A DNA stretch of 5,823 bases, from the NCBI GenBank assembly GCA_937873285.1, contig CALMNV010000029.1, positions 1 to 5,823 on the forward strand. The letters run 5' to 3'. The translations under genes were made by a program, and so were the position numbers. Every line of letters begins with the position of its first letter. The stretch's first letter is position 1. This stretch comes from an uncultured Intrasporangium sp. (GTDB lineage: Bacteria; Actinomycetota; Actinomycetes; Actinomycetales; Dermatophilaceae). The notes beneath the pieces are model-generated. The model was not told the DNA's origin, ran no database searches, and worked only from the letters and a program-made list of their open reading frames with translations. Of the stretch, positions 1-5,701 are shown one piece after another.

Positions 1-220
1 CCGGCGGCAGCGCGATGACGTTGAGGGTGCCTTCCTTCTTGGCGGCGGCGACCAGACCCTCCATGCCGCCGAAGGCCGCGGCCGAGGTGGCCGTCGCGTC
101 CTTGCCCTGTGCGCTCGCGGCACCGCTCGTGGGTGTGATCGCCGTGCCACCGCAGGCGCTCGTCGCCAGCACGGCCATCATCACGCTGGCCACGGACAAC
201 CGCGTACCAAGTTTGTTCAC
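1..220 (-). CDS. ABC transporter extracellular substrate-binding lipoprotein, N-terminal part
   Basis: This minus-strand gene starts with GTG at 220 and runs off the left edge after 73 codons. GAGGAG lies 4 bases before the GTG and supports this start. The protein opens with a short positive N-terminus (MNKLGTR), a hydrophobic stretch (VASVMMAVLA) and then ATSAC-GG, so it looks like a lipoprotein signal peptide with the lipid-bearing Cys at about residue 23. The lipobox is imperfect (Thr at -3). A low-complexity Ala/Thr/Ser linker follows, then LVAAAKKEGTLNVIALPP at residues 56-73. That block is typical of the mature start of family 1 solute-binding proteins of the spermidine/putrescine or iron type, which deliver a substrate to a membrane importer outside the cell. 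The substrate cannot be told from this fragment, and the permease and ATPase genes would lie outside the window. It is divergent from the kinase gene, and no functional link is implied. Confidence 0.72.
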   Translation of the reverse strand, partial: MNKLGTRLSVASVMMAVLATSACGGTAITPTSGAASAQGKDATATSAAAFGGMEGLVAAAKKEGTLNVIALPP

Positions 221-393
221 GATGCTCCTCGTCGAATTGACACGGCCGCCCACCCCGCGACCCGCCCTGGCAGGGTCACCTGAATGTGGCCTGCCCGCGG
301 CTCCATTCGCTGACGTCAAGGTGCCCCGACGGTGTCGTGGTGTTGAACGTCTGGGGCGGCGGCCGCTGACGACGGCAGCCCTACGCTGGTGCC
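221..393. promoter_or_regulatory. Divergent intergenic promoter region
   Basis: These 173 bases separate the lipoprotein and kinase start codons, so both promoters must lie here or overlap it. On the plus side a -10 box is clear (separate entry). For the minus-strand gene I see a Shine-Dalgarno sequence but no convincing -10/-35 pair. Two symmetric sequences could be operators: GACCC(N9)GGGTC at 259-277, which encloses CCCTGGCAGGG (265-275), and the perfect 8-base palindrome TGACGTCA at 311-318. Both are short enough to occur by chance in GC-rich DNA, so they are only candidates. Confidence 0.4.
382..393 (+). promoter_or_regulatory. Leaderless -10 promoter box of the kinase-regulator operon
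   Basis: TACGCT at 382-387 fits the actinobacterial -10 pattern TAnnnT and ends 6 bases before the ATG at 394. No Shine-Dalgarno sequence precedes that ATG. This spacing would place the transcription start on or next to the start codon, giving a leaderless mRNA. I see no good -35 hexamer 16-18 bases upstream. Confidence 0.5.
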
Positions 394-1764
394 ATGGCCA
401 GCGGCGAGCGGAGCGTCGTCCTCGCCCGCCTCGAGTCCTTCTTCGGGGTCGACGACGGCTGGGAGCGGGCGCCGGACGACCCGGTGCGGGCGCGCCGCGT
501 CGACGTGGCCGTCGCCGCCGCCTTCACCGCCCTCGGCCTCGTCGGGGTCGAGATCCTGCGCAGCATCGGCCAGCTGCAGGAGCTGCGCGTCCCGACGGTC
601 CTGCCCTATGCCGTCACCGCCGCGGGCACGACGCTGCTGGCGTGGCGCCGCCGATGGCCGCTCGCCGTCACCGTCGCCCTGTCGCTGCACATGTTCGCCG
701 CGGGTGTGACGATGCCCGTGGTGATGGGCTCGATCCCCATGCAGGTGACCTACTTCTTCGCGATCTTCACAGGTGTGGCGTGGGCCCGTGACCGGCGGCT
801 CATGCTCGTCGTCATCGGCGGTGTCCTCGTGGGGATGTTCGGCTGGCTGACGTGGCAGCTCGCGGTGGGCAGCGGGGTGGACGACCTCCTGCTCCGCAGC
901 GGCACGCCGAGCACCCGCACCGGCCTGCTCTCCCCCACCGCCGCCTACGTGCTCTACCTGCTCGTCGTCAACATCGTCTACTTCGGGGGTGCGGTGATCG
1001 GGGGCCAGGTGGCCTGGCGCTCTGCCCGCCAGCGGCAGCGGCTGGGGGAGCAGGCGGCCACCATCGAGGCCCAGGCTGTGGAGCTGCGCCGGCAGGCGGT
1101 GGTCGAGGAGCGCCTGCGGATCGCGCGAGAACTGCACGACGTCGTCGCGCACCACGTCTCGGTCATCGGCATCCAGGCGGCGGCCGCCCGGCGGGTGCTG
1201 CGCCGCGACCCCGAGGTCGCCGAGCGCTCGCTGCAGGCGGTGGAGCAGTCCTCCCGCGAGGCGGTGGGTCAGATGCGCGAGCTGCTCGGCACGCTGCGCA
1301 CCGAGCCGGAGCGTGCCGACGACGCCGGCCGCTCACCGGAGCCGGGGCTCGCCGACGTGCCCGAGCTCGTCGCCGCCGCCAGTGCCCCCGGCCTCACCGC
1401 CAGCTGCGCGGTGGTCGAGGACCGACCCGGCAGCCTCGGCGGCGTGCCGCCTCCCATCGGGCTCTCGCTCTACCGGACCGTCCAGGAGGCGCTCGCCAAC
1501 GTCCGCCGCCACTCGACCGCCGCGCATGCCGAGGTCGTCGTGCGGGTGGACCACCGGGCGAGCGGGGCCTTCCCGCACGGGTTCGCCGAGGTGGAGGTGC
1601 TCGACGAGGGCCGGCCGCGGCAGGGCACGTCCGGGACGGGCCTCGGGCTGCTCGGGGTGCGCGAGCGGCTCGCGACCCACGGCGGCAGGGGCGAGATCGG
1701 GCCGCGCGTGACCGGCGGATACCGGGTGCGGGTGCGCCTGCCGCTGCCGCAGGACTGCCCGTGA
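394..1764 (+). CDS. Two-component sensor histidine kinase, DesK/NarX type (HisKA_3 family)
   Basis: A 456-residue membrane kinase. It should autophosphorylate on His and pass the phosphate to the response regulator encoded next to it. Residues about 36-205 hold roughly six hydrophobic segments (about 36-57, 68-85, 88-108, 115-131, 135-157, 183-205) with only short loops, so the signal is probably sensed in or at the membrane rather than by a large outer domain. A probable coiled coil (206-240) leads into the H-box ERLRIARELHDVVAHH with phosphoacceptor His248. The HATPase domain shows an N-box (QEALANVRRH, Asn369), a G1 box (LDEG, Asp404) and a G2 box (GTSGTGLGL, 411-419). All core catalytic motifs are present, so it looks active. 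ATG at 394 follows a -10 box with no ribosome binding site, suggesting a leaderless start. The stop overlaps the regulator start by 4 bases. The family is secure; the signal is unknown. Confidence 0.95.
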   Translation: MASGERSVVLARLESFFGVDDGWERAPDDPVRARRVDVAVAAAFTALGLVGVEILRSIGQLQELRVPTVLPYAVTAAGTTLLAWRRRWPLAVTVALSLHMFAAGVTMPVVMGSIPMQVTYFFAIFTGVAWARDRRLMLVVIGGVLVGMFGWLTWQLAVGSGVDDLLLRSGTPSTRTGLLSPTAAYVLYLLVVNIVYFGGAVIGGQVAWRSARQRQRLGEQAATIEAQAVELRRQAVVEERLRIARELHDVVAHHVSVIGIQAAAARRVLRRDPEVAERSLQAVEQSSREAVGQMRELLGTLRTEPERADDAGRSPEPGLADVPELVAAASAPGLTASCAVVEDRPGSLGGVPPPIGLSLYRTVQEALANVRRHSTAAHAEVVVRVDHRASGAFPHGFAEVEVLDEGRPRQGTSGTGLGLLGVRERLATHGGRGEIGPRVTGGYRVRVRLPLPQDCP

Positions 1765-2516
1765 GCCCGGCTTCCCCGCCCCGCCCGGGCGCCCGCGTCC
1801 GGGTGCTCCTCGCGGACGACCAGCGGCTCGTGCGCTCCGGCTTCTCGCTCATCCTCTCGGTCGAGGAGGACATCGAGGTCGTCGGCGAGGCGGGCGACGG
1901 CGCGGAGGCGGTGCGCCTGGCCCGTCTGACCCGGCCGGACGTCGTGCTCATGGACGTGCAGATGCCCGTCATGGACGGCATCGAGGCGACCACGCAGATC
2001 GTGGCCGAGGACACCGCCCGTGTCGTGGTGCTGACCACCTTCGACCGGGACGACTACCTCTTCGCCGGCCTCCGCGCCGGCGCGAGCGGCTTCCTGCTGA
2101 AGAACTCCGACCCCGAGCACCTCGTCGAGGCGGTGCGCGCAGTGGCGGGCGGCCACGCCCTGCTCGCCCCGGAGGTCACCCGGCGGGTGATCGAGTCGAT
2201 GACGGGGTCGAGGCAGGCACGGGTCATCGTCCGGCGAGAGGGCGTCGACAGCGGCGAGGACCACGGCGGTATGCCGCCCGCGCTCCCGACGCCCGGCGAG
2301 GACCCCCGCCTCGCGGGCCTGACGCCCCGCGAGCGGGAGGTCCTCGAGCTCGTCGGCGCCGGACTGTCCAACGCGGAGATCGCGACGCGCCTCCATCTCG
2401 GGGAGGCGACGGTCAAGACGCACCTGTCCAACGTCTTCGCCAAGCTGCGGCTGCGTGACCGGGTGCAGGCCGTCATCGTCGCCTACGAGACGGGGCTGGT
2501 GCGGCCGTCCTCCTGA
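1761..2516 (+). CDS. Two-component response regulator, NarL/FixJ family (REC + LuxR-type HTH)
   Basis: A 251-residue DNA-binding regulator and the likely partner of the upstream kinase. I chose the GTG at 1761 because it overlaps the kinase stop as GTGA, has AGGA 6 bases upstream, and gives a normal REC domain start about 12 residues in (VRVLLADDQ). The open frame extends further upstream only inside the kinase gene. REC domain, residues 12-130: acidic pair Asp19-Asp20, phosphoacceptor Asp65 (VVLMDVQMP), Thr92 and Lys114 (GFLLKN), so all conserved signalling residues are present. LuxR-type helix-turn-helix, about 184-251: LTPREREVLELVGAGLSNAEIA then GEATVKTHLSNVFAKL. The linker between them (about 148-183) is Gly/Pro-rich with charged residues and looks slightly long for the family. 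Translation is probably coupled to the kinase. Its targets likely include the exporter promoter downstream, an inference from position. Confidence 0.95.
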   Translation: MSPASPPRPGARVRVLLADDQRLVRSGFSLILSVEEDIEVVGEAGDGAEAVRLARLTRPDVVLMDVQMPVMDGIEATTQIVAEDTARVVVLTTFDRDDYLFAGLRAGASGFLLKNSDPEHLVEAVRAVAGGHALLAPEVTRRVIESMTGSRQARVIVRREGVDSGEDHGGMPPALPTPGEDPRLAGLTPREREVLELVGAGLSNAEIATRLHLGEATVKTHLSNVFAKLRLRDRVQAVIVAYETGLVRPSS

Positions 2517-2612
2517 GGGCTGCCTCGGCGACCTCCACCTCCCACTCGGACGCCTCCTCCTGGGGATGGAGTCCTGCGGCGGCCCCGGTGACCGGCGGGC
2601 CCACGGCGCCCA

Positions 2613-2636
2613 GGATCTCCGACTCGGGGGGGATCC
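2613..2636. promoter_or_regulatory. Candidate operator: imperfect inverted repeat before exporter promoter
   Basis: GGATCTCC (2613-2620) and GGGGATCC (2629-2636) form 8-base arms around an 8-base centre, with one non-Watson-Crick position (T opposite G). The element ends 20 bases before the TAGGTT -10 box, so it overlaps the expected -35 position. Dimeric NarL-family regulators bind inverted repeats, and the regulator gene is next door, so this is a reasonable candidate binding site. The link is inference. Confidence 0.35.
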
Positions 2637-2656
2637 GCAGTGTCGGACCGGCGCCG

Positions 2657-2669
2657 TAGGTTCGGCCCC
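2657..2669 (+). promoter_or_regulatory. Leaderless -10 promoter box of the exporter operon
   Basis: TAGGTT at 2657-2662 matches TAnnnT and ends 7 bases before the ATG at 2670. The ATG lacks a Shine-Dalgarno sequence, as expected for a leaderless transcript starting at the A of ATG. This supports 2670 over the GTG at 2640, which would lie upstream of the transcription start. Confidence 0.5.
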
Positions 2670-3551
2670 ATGATCGAGGTGCATGGAGTGAGCCGGGCCT
2701 TCGGGGAGGTCCGCGCGGTCGACGGGGTGAGCTTCGCGGTGCCGGGGGGTGAGCTGACCGGGTTCGTCGGTGGCAACGGTGCCGGCAAGACGACGACGAT
2801 GCGCATCGTCATGGGGCTGCTCGCCCCCGACGATGGGGAGGTGCGGTGGCGGGGCCGCCCGGTGACGCGGGCGGACCGGCGCTCGTTCGGCTACATGCCC
2901 GAGGAGCGGGGGCTCTACCCCAAGCAGCCGGTGCTCGACCAGCTCGTCTACCTGGGCCGGCTGCGCGGGCTGTCGAGCGCCGGCGCCCGGGCCTCCGTCG
3001 TGGAGCACCTCGAGCGGCTCGGCCTGGCGGCCCGGGCGAAGGACCACGTGGAGAAGCTGTCCCTGGGCAACCAGCAGCGGGTGCAGATCGTCGCCGCGCT
3101 CATGGGGCAGCCGCAGGCCCTCATCCTCGACGAGCCGTTCAGCGGCCTCGACCCCACCGCCGTCGACAGCATGGCCGACCTGCTGAGGGAGCACACCTCC
3201 CGGGGGGTGCCGGTGCTCTTCTCCTCGCACCAGCTCGAGCTCGTGGAGCGGCTCTGCGAACGGCTCGTCGTGCTGTCGCGAGGCTCGGTGGTGGCCGCCG
3301 GCACTGCCGAGGAGCTGCGCGCCGGCAGCACCGCCCGCCACCGGCTCGTCCTCGGGACTGATGCCGGCTGGGTCCGCGACCTGCCCGGCGTGCATGCCGT
3401 CGACGTGGCCGGCCCCTCCGCGCTCGTCGAGCTGCTCGAGCCGGACGCGGGCCGACGCCTGCTGACCGAAGCGCTCTCACGCGGTGACGTGCGCGAGTTC
3501 TCCCTCCAGCGGCCGAGCCTGGCCCAGATCTTCCGAGAGGTGACCGCATGA
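2670..3551 (+). CDS. ABC exporter ATP-binding protein, NatA type
   Basis: A 293-residue ATPase that should power the membrane permease encoded directly downstream. Motifs in order: Walker A GGNGAGKTT (34-42, Lys40), with Gly where most homologues have Pro; the segment FGYMPEERGLYPKQ (73-86) at the Q-loop position, the PEERGLYP form seen in NatA-like proteins; the signature LSLGNQQRVQ (130-139); Walker B ALILDEPFSGLDP (150-162, Glu155 catalytic); and H-loop His187 (SSHQ). About 100 more residues follow, matching the DUF4162-type C-terminal extension of this subfamily and ending in the usual PSLAQIFREVT pattern. All catalytic residues are present. I chose ATG 2670 because MIEVHGVSRAFG is the canonical start and a -10 box sits 7 bases upstream. 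GTG 2640 would add MSDRRRRFGP and has a G-rich stretch before it, so it stays a weaker alternative. The 3' end overlaps the permease start (ATGA). NatAB-type systems export ions, drugs or peptides; the substrate here is unknown. Confidence 0.93.
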   Translation: MIEVHGVSRAFGEVRAVDGVSFAVPGGELTGFVGGNGAGKTTTMRIVMGLLAPDDGEVRWRGRPVTRADRRSFGYMPEERGLYPKQPVLDQLVYLGRLRGLSSAGARASVVEHLERLGLAARAKDHVEKLSLGNQQRVQIVAALMGQPQALILDEPFSGLDPTAVDSMADLLREHTSRGVPVLFSSHQLELVERLCERLVVLSRGSVVAAGTAEELRAGSTARHRLVLGTDAGWVRDLPGVHAVDVAGPSALVELLEPDAGRRLLTEALSRGDVREFSLQRPSLAQIFREVTA

Positions 3552-4783
3552 CCCTCGCGACCCGACCCCCGACGGAGCCCACCGACCCCGGGACACCGGC
3601 TGAGCGGCATACCTCCGAGGCCAGGCCGTGGGCGCTCGTGGCGGCGCGGGAGATCATCGTCCGGGTCACCAACCGCACCTTCCTCGTCTCCACGCTCGTC
3701 ACGCTCGTGCTGATGGGGGCCTTCGCCGCCTTCTCGACGTGGCAGAGCTCGCGGGGGGCCACGTTCACCGTCGCGGTCACGACCTCCGACGCGGGCACGC
3801 TCGTGCAGCAGGCAGCAACGGCGGCCCGGGCCCAGGACCCCAAGGTGGACATCACCGCCCGCCCGGTCCCGACGGCGGCCGAGGCGCGCCGAGTGGTCAC
3901 GGCCGGAGACGCGGACGCGTGGCTGCACCCCGGCGACGGCGGGTGGGTGCTCACCTCGGCCGACCAGCCGCCCGCGCCGCTCGCGGCCGCCGTCACCGAC
4001 ACGGTGCGCAGCCAGGCCCTGGAGCGCAACGCGGCCGCCGCAGGCACGAGCATCGCCGCGCTCGAGCGCGGGGCCAGCGTGCAGCTCGCACGGTTCACCC
4101 AGGCGGGGACCAGCCCGACCGTCATCTCCGTGGCGACGTTCGCCTTCGCCCTGCTCTTCTACTTCGCGTCGCTGATGTTCGGGCAGATGATCGCGATGAG
4201 CGTCGTCGAGGAGAAGCAGTCGCGCATCGTCGAGATCATCGCGACGGCCATTCCACTGCGCCAGCTGCTGGCCGGCAAGGTGCTCGGCAACTGCCTGATC
4301 GCCTTCGCGCAGATCCTGCTGTATGCCGCCGTCGGCCTCGTCGCGTTGTCCTTCACCTCGTGGTCGGCGCTGCTGCCGTCGCTCTCGCTCGCGGTGGTCT
4401 GGTTCGTCGTGTTCTTCGTCGTCGGCTTCGTCTCGCTGGCGTCCCTGTTCGCGGTGTCCGGTGCGCTCGCCTCCCGCACCGAGGACCTGCAGAGCACGAC
4501 GGCGCCGATCTCGATCGCCCTCATGCTCGTCTACTTCGCCAGCTTCAGCCTGGCGGGCACCGCGAAGGTGGTCGCGTCCTTCGTGCCCATCGTCTCCGTC
4601 ATCGCCATGCCGGCGCGGGTGCTCGCAGGCACGGCGGCGTGGTGGGAGCCGGTCGTCGCGCTCGCGCTGATGGTGGCGCTGGCCGCCGTCACCGTCGCCT
4701 TCGCGGCCCGGGTATACACGCGGTCGCTGATGCAGACCCACGGCCGGGTGAGCTGGCGGCAGGCGCTCACCGCGGGAGGCTGA
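3548..4783 (+). CDS. ABC-2 type exporter permease, NatB type
   Basis: A 411-residue membrane subunit, probably dimeric, driven by the upstream ATPase. A cytoplasmic Pro/Thr-rich N-terminus and an amphipathic stretch (about 28-41) precede TM1 (about 44-64). A large non-membrane domain follows (about 70-190, presumably outside the cell), then about five more hydrophobic segments: 191-218, 246-270, 276-305, 319-336 with 342-357, and 367-387. The stretch VVEEKQSRIVEIIATAIPLRQLLAGK (219-244) is the hallmark cytoplasmic motif of the ABC2_membrane_3/NatB family and probably contacts the ATPase. The topology fits that family. The start overlaps the ATPase stop by 4 bases, and GAGAGGTG lies about 5 bases upstream, so translation is coupled. 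The C-terminus (RVSWRQALTAGG) looks complete. Its TGA stop at 4781-4783 lies inside the first copy of the downstream repeat, so the repeat supplies the stop codon. Confidence 0.92.
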   Translation: MTLATRPPTEPTDPGTPAERHTSEARPWALVAAREIIVRVTNRTFLVSTLVTLVLMGAFAAFSTWQSSRGATFTVAVTTSDAGTLVQQAATAARAQDPKVDITARPVPTAAEARRVVTAGDADAWLHPGDGGWVLTSADQPPAPLAAAVTDTVRSQALERNAAAAGTSIAALERGASVQLARFTQAGTSPTVISVATFAFALLFYFASLMFGQMIAMSVVEEKQSRIVEIIATAIPLRQLLAGKVLGNCLIAFAQILLYAAVGLVALSFTSWSALLPSLSLAVVWFVVFFVVGFVSLASLFAVSGALASRTEDLQSTTAPISIALMLVYFASFSLAGTAKVVASFVPIVSVIAMPARVLAGTAAWWEPVVALALMVALAAVTVAFAARVYTRSLMQTHGRVSWRQALTAGG

Positions 4784-4922
4784 CCACTCGACCAAGGCGA
4801 GGTGGCGTGCGGAACTGACCACTCGACTAGAGCGGGGCGCGCGGAACTGACCACTCGACGAAAGCGCGGCGGGGCCGGACGTTCCGGGCCGACAACCCCG
4901 GTCGAGTGGCCAGTTCGGTACA

Positions 4923-4939
4923 GGTCCCCCGGGGGGACC
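4923..4939. repeat. GC-rich palindrome between the two repeat units
   Basis: GGTCCCCCGGGGGGACC is a perfect inverted repeat, 8-base arms around one G. As RNA it would make a short very stable hairpin (about 6-7 pairs). It lies in the only part of unit A that has no counterpart in unit B. It has no T-run after it, so it is not a classic intrinsic terminator, but it could add to termination in either direction. Confidence 0.6.
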
Positions 4940-4990
4940 ACCAGCCGAGGCTACGGCCGTGCGGAACTGACCACTCGACGAAAGCGGGGC

Positions 4991-5073
4991 GCGCGGAACT
5001 GACCACTCGACTAGAGCGGGGCGGGGCATGACGTTCCGGGCCGACAACCCCGGTCGAGTGGTCAGTTCCGTGC
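4991..5073. terminator. Long hairpin, candidate bidirectional terminator
   Basis: R5 (4995-5011) and I2 (5053-5069) are perfect reverse complements. Flanking bases 4991-4994 and 5070-5073 extend the stem by three Watson-Crick pairs and one G-U pair, to about 21 pairs. The 41-base interior can add a CGGGG/CCCCG pairing (5017-5021 with 5048-5052). The hairpin lies right after the methyltransferase stop on the minus strand and downstream of the permease on the plus strand. A similar, weaker structure can form from R3 and I1 (4843-4859 with 4901-4917). U-tracts are absent, which is common for actinobacterial terminators. The terminator role is inferred from position and structure. Confidence 0.5.
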
Positions 5074-5077
5074 AGGC

Positions 5078-5701
5078 TCAGGGCTGCTGGGCGAAGACGT
5101 GCCTGCGGACCCACGCGTGCATCGCGATCGCGGCCGCCGCACCTGCGTTGATGGAGCGGGTGGAGCCGAACTGGGCGATGGACAGCACGGCCGCGCACTC
5201 GGCTCGCATCGCCTCGGACAACCCCGGGCCCTCCTGACCGAAGACGAGCACACAGGCCCGCGGCAGGTCGTAGGTCTCGAGCGGCACCGAGCCGGGCAGG
5301 TTGTCCACACCGACGAGGACCAGCCCCTCGACCGCCGCCCACTCGGCGAGAGCGGCCGCGTCCACGTGGTGGTGCTCGTGCTGGTAGCGGTCCGTGACCA
5401 TCGCACCGCGGCGGTTCCAGCGACGGCGACCGACGATGTGGACGCCCTTGGCATTCATCGCGTTGGCCGTCCGCACGACCGAGCCGATGTTGAAGTCGTG
5501 GCTCCAGTTCTCCACCGCGACGTGGAAGCCGTGCCGCCGCGCGTCGAGGTCGGCCACGATCGCCTCGCGCCGCCAGTAGCGGTACCGGTCGACCACGTTG
5601 CGCCGGTCGCCGTGGCTGAGCAGCTCGGCGTCGTACCGCGGGTTCTCCGGCCACGGCCCGACCCACGGGCCGACGCCGACCTCGACCTCCTGCTCCTCCA
5701 C
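5078..5701 (-). CDS. SpoU/TrmH-family RNA 2'-O-ribose methyltransferase
   Basis: A 207-residue enzyme predicted to transfer a methyl group from S-adenosylmethionine to a ribose 2'-OH in tRNA or rRNA. The three family motifs are present. Motif 1 is NIGSVVRTAN (71-80, with the conserved Asn71 and Arg77). Motif 2 is VLVFGQEGPGLS (151-162). Motif 3 is IAQFGSTRSINAGAAAAIAM (175-194, Ser183 and Asn185). Together they form the knotted SAM-binding fold. There is no long N-terminal L30e-like substrate-binding domain, only about 60 residues rich in Trp, Arg and His, so it belongs with the small stand-alone members. The frame stays open up to an ATG at 5779, but that start would overlap the divergent gene. 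GTG at 5701 has a TAGGCT box 8 bases upstream and is preferred. The exact target nucleotide cannot be inferred. The 3' end abuts the repeat region and is convergent with the exporter operon. Confidence 0.9.
   Translation of the reverse strand: MEEQEVEVGVGPWVGPWPENPRYDAELLSHGDRRNVVDRYRYWRREAIVADLDARRHGFHVAVENWSHDFNIGSVVRTANAMNAKGVHIVGRRRWNRRGAMVTDRYQHEHHHVDAAALAEWAAVEGLVLVGVDNLPGSVPLETYDLPRACVLVFGQEGPGLSEAMRAECAAVLSIAQFGSTRSINAGAAAAIAMHAWVRRHVFAQQP

Larger units (their letters stand above)
2517..2669. promoter_or_regulatory. Regulatory intergenic region upstream of the exporter operon
   Basis: This 153-base gap lies between the response regulator stop and the exporter ATPase start. Two related symmetric elements are visible. 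One is CTCCTCCTGGGGATGGAG at 2554-2571, with CTCC/GGAG ends. The other is the inverted repeat at 2613-2636, listed separately. Both join a CTCC-like left half to a GGGGA-containing right half, so they may be two weak copies of one operator. I see no GC-rich hairpin with a T-run after the regulator stop, so read-through from the kinase operon into the exporter genes is possible. Confidence 0.4.
4811..5076 (+). repeat. 152-bp tandem duplication inside the repeat region
   Basis: Unit A (4811-4962) and unit B (from 4963) are in register at an offset of exactly 152 bases. From 4811-4924 against 4963-5076 I count 104 matches in 114 positions, with no gap. This includes a perfect 31-base block, 4879-4909 against 5031-5061, starting ACGTTCCGGG. 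Each unit is core, core, spacer, inverted core. The tags after the two cores are swapped: unit A has TAGAGC then GAAAGC, unit B has GAAAGC then TAGAGC. The second unit stops one base short of the methyltransferase stop codon, so the duplication has filled the gap without entering either coding region except at the permease stop. Confidence 0.85.
4778..5077. repeat. Composite intergenic repeat (REP/BIME-like): five direct and two inverted 17-base cores
   Basis: This region lies between two convergent genes and consists almost wholly of copies of the core GGAACTGACCACTCGAC. Direct copies: R1 partial, 4780-4792 (13 bases, CTGACCACTCGAC); R2 4811-4827; R3 4843-4859; R4 4963-4979; R5 4995-5011. 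R2-R5 are identical in the core. Inverted copies: I1 4901-4917 (15/17) and I2 5053-5069 (17/17). R2 to R3 and R4 to R5 are both 32 bases apart, about three helical turns; R1 to R2 is 35. Each core is followed by TAGAGCGGGG, GAAAGCGGGG or a near variant. The TGA in R1 is the permease stop codon, and the last copy ends 8 bases from the methyltransferase stop. No transposase or integrase lies in the window. The arrangement is like REP/BIME elements, and the family is not one I can name. Confidence 0.85.

Noticed and set aside
15..791. A 258-codon forward frame over the left edge and the start of the kinase
   Set aside because: It is antisense to the lipoprotein start and out of frame with the kinase. 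Its second half is Arg/Ala/Gly-rich, as in shadow frames.
2265..2278. Palindrome GGCGGTATGCCGCC inside the response regulator linker
   Set aside because: It lies in coding sequence with normal codon use; short GC-rich palindromes are expected by chance here.
2640..2669. GTG at 2640 as the start of the exporter ATPase
   Set aside because: A G-rich stretch precedes it, but MIEVHGVSRAFG from ATG 2670 is the standard family start and the -10 box at 2657 would make the GTG untranscribed. Kept only as an alternative.
1470..3395. A 641-codon open frame on the minus strand across the kinase, regulator and ATPase genes
   Set aside because: It is a low-complexity His/Arg/Gly-rich translation opposite three well-supported genes, with no recognisable motif.
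4811..5011. CRISPR array
   Set aside because: The repeats are only 17 bases, the spacers are about 15 bases and are themselves repeated, two copies are inverted, and no cas gene is near.
2948..5047. A 699-codon open frame on the minus strand crossing the exporter genes and the repeat region
   Set aside because: It lies antisense to two clear ABC genes, is Arg/Gly-rich with no domain, and its repeated VEWSVP peptides come only from the intergenic repeat. Long antisense frames are expected at this GC content.
4778..5077. Insertion sequence, MITE or integron attC cassette
   Set aside because: There is no transposase or integrase gene, no clear target-site duplication, and no single pair of terminal inverted repeats. 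A non-autonomous element mobilised in trans cannot be excluded.
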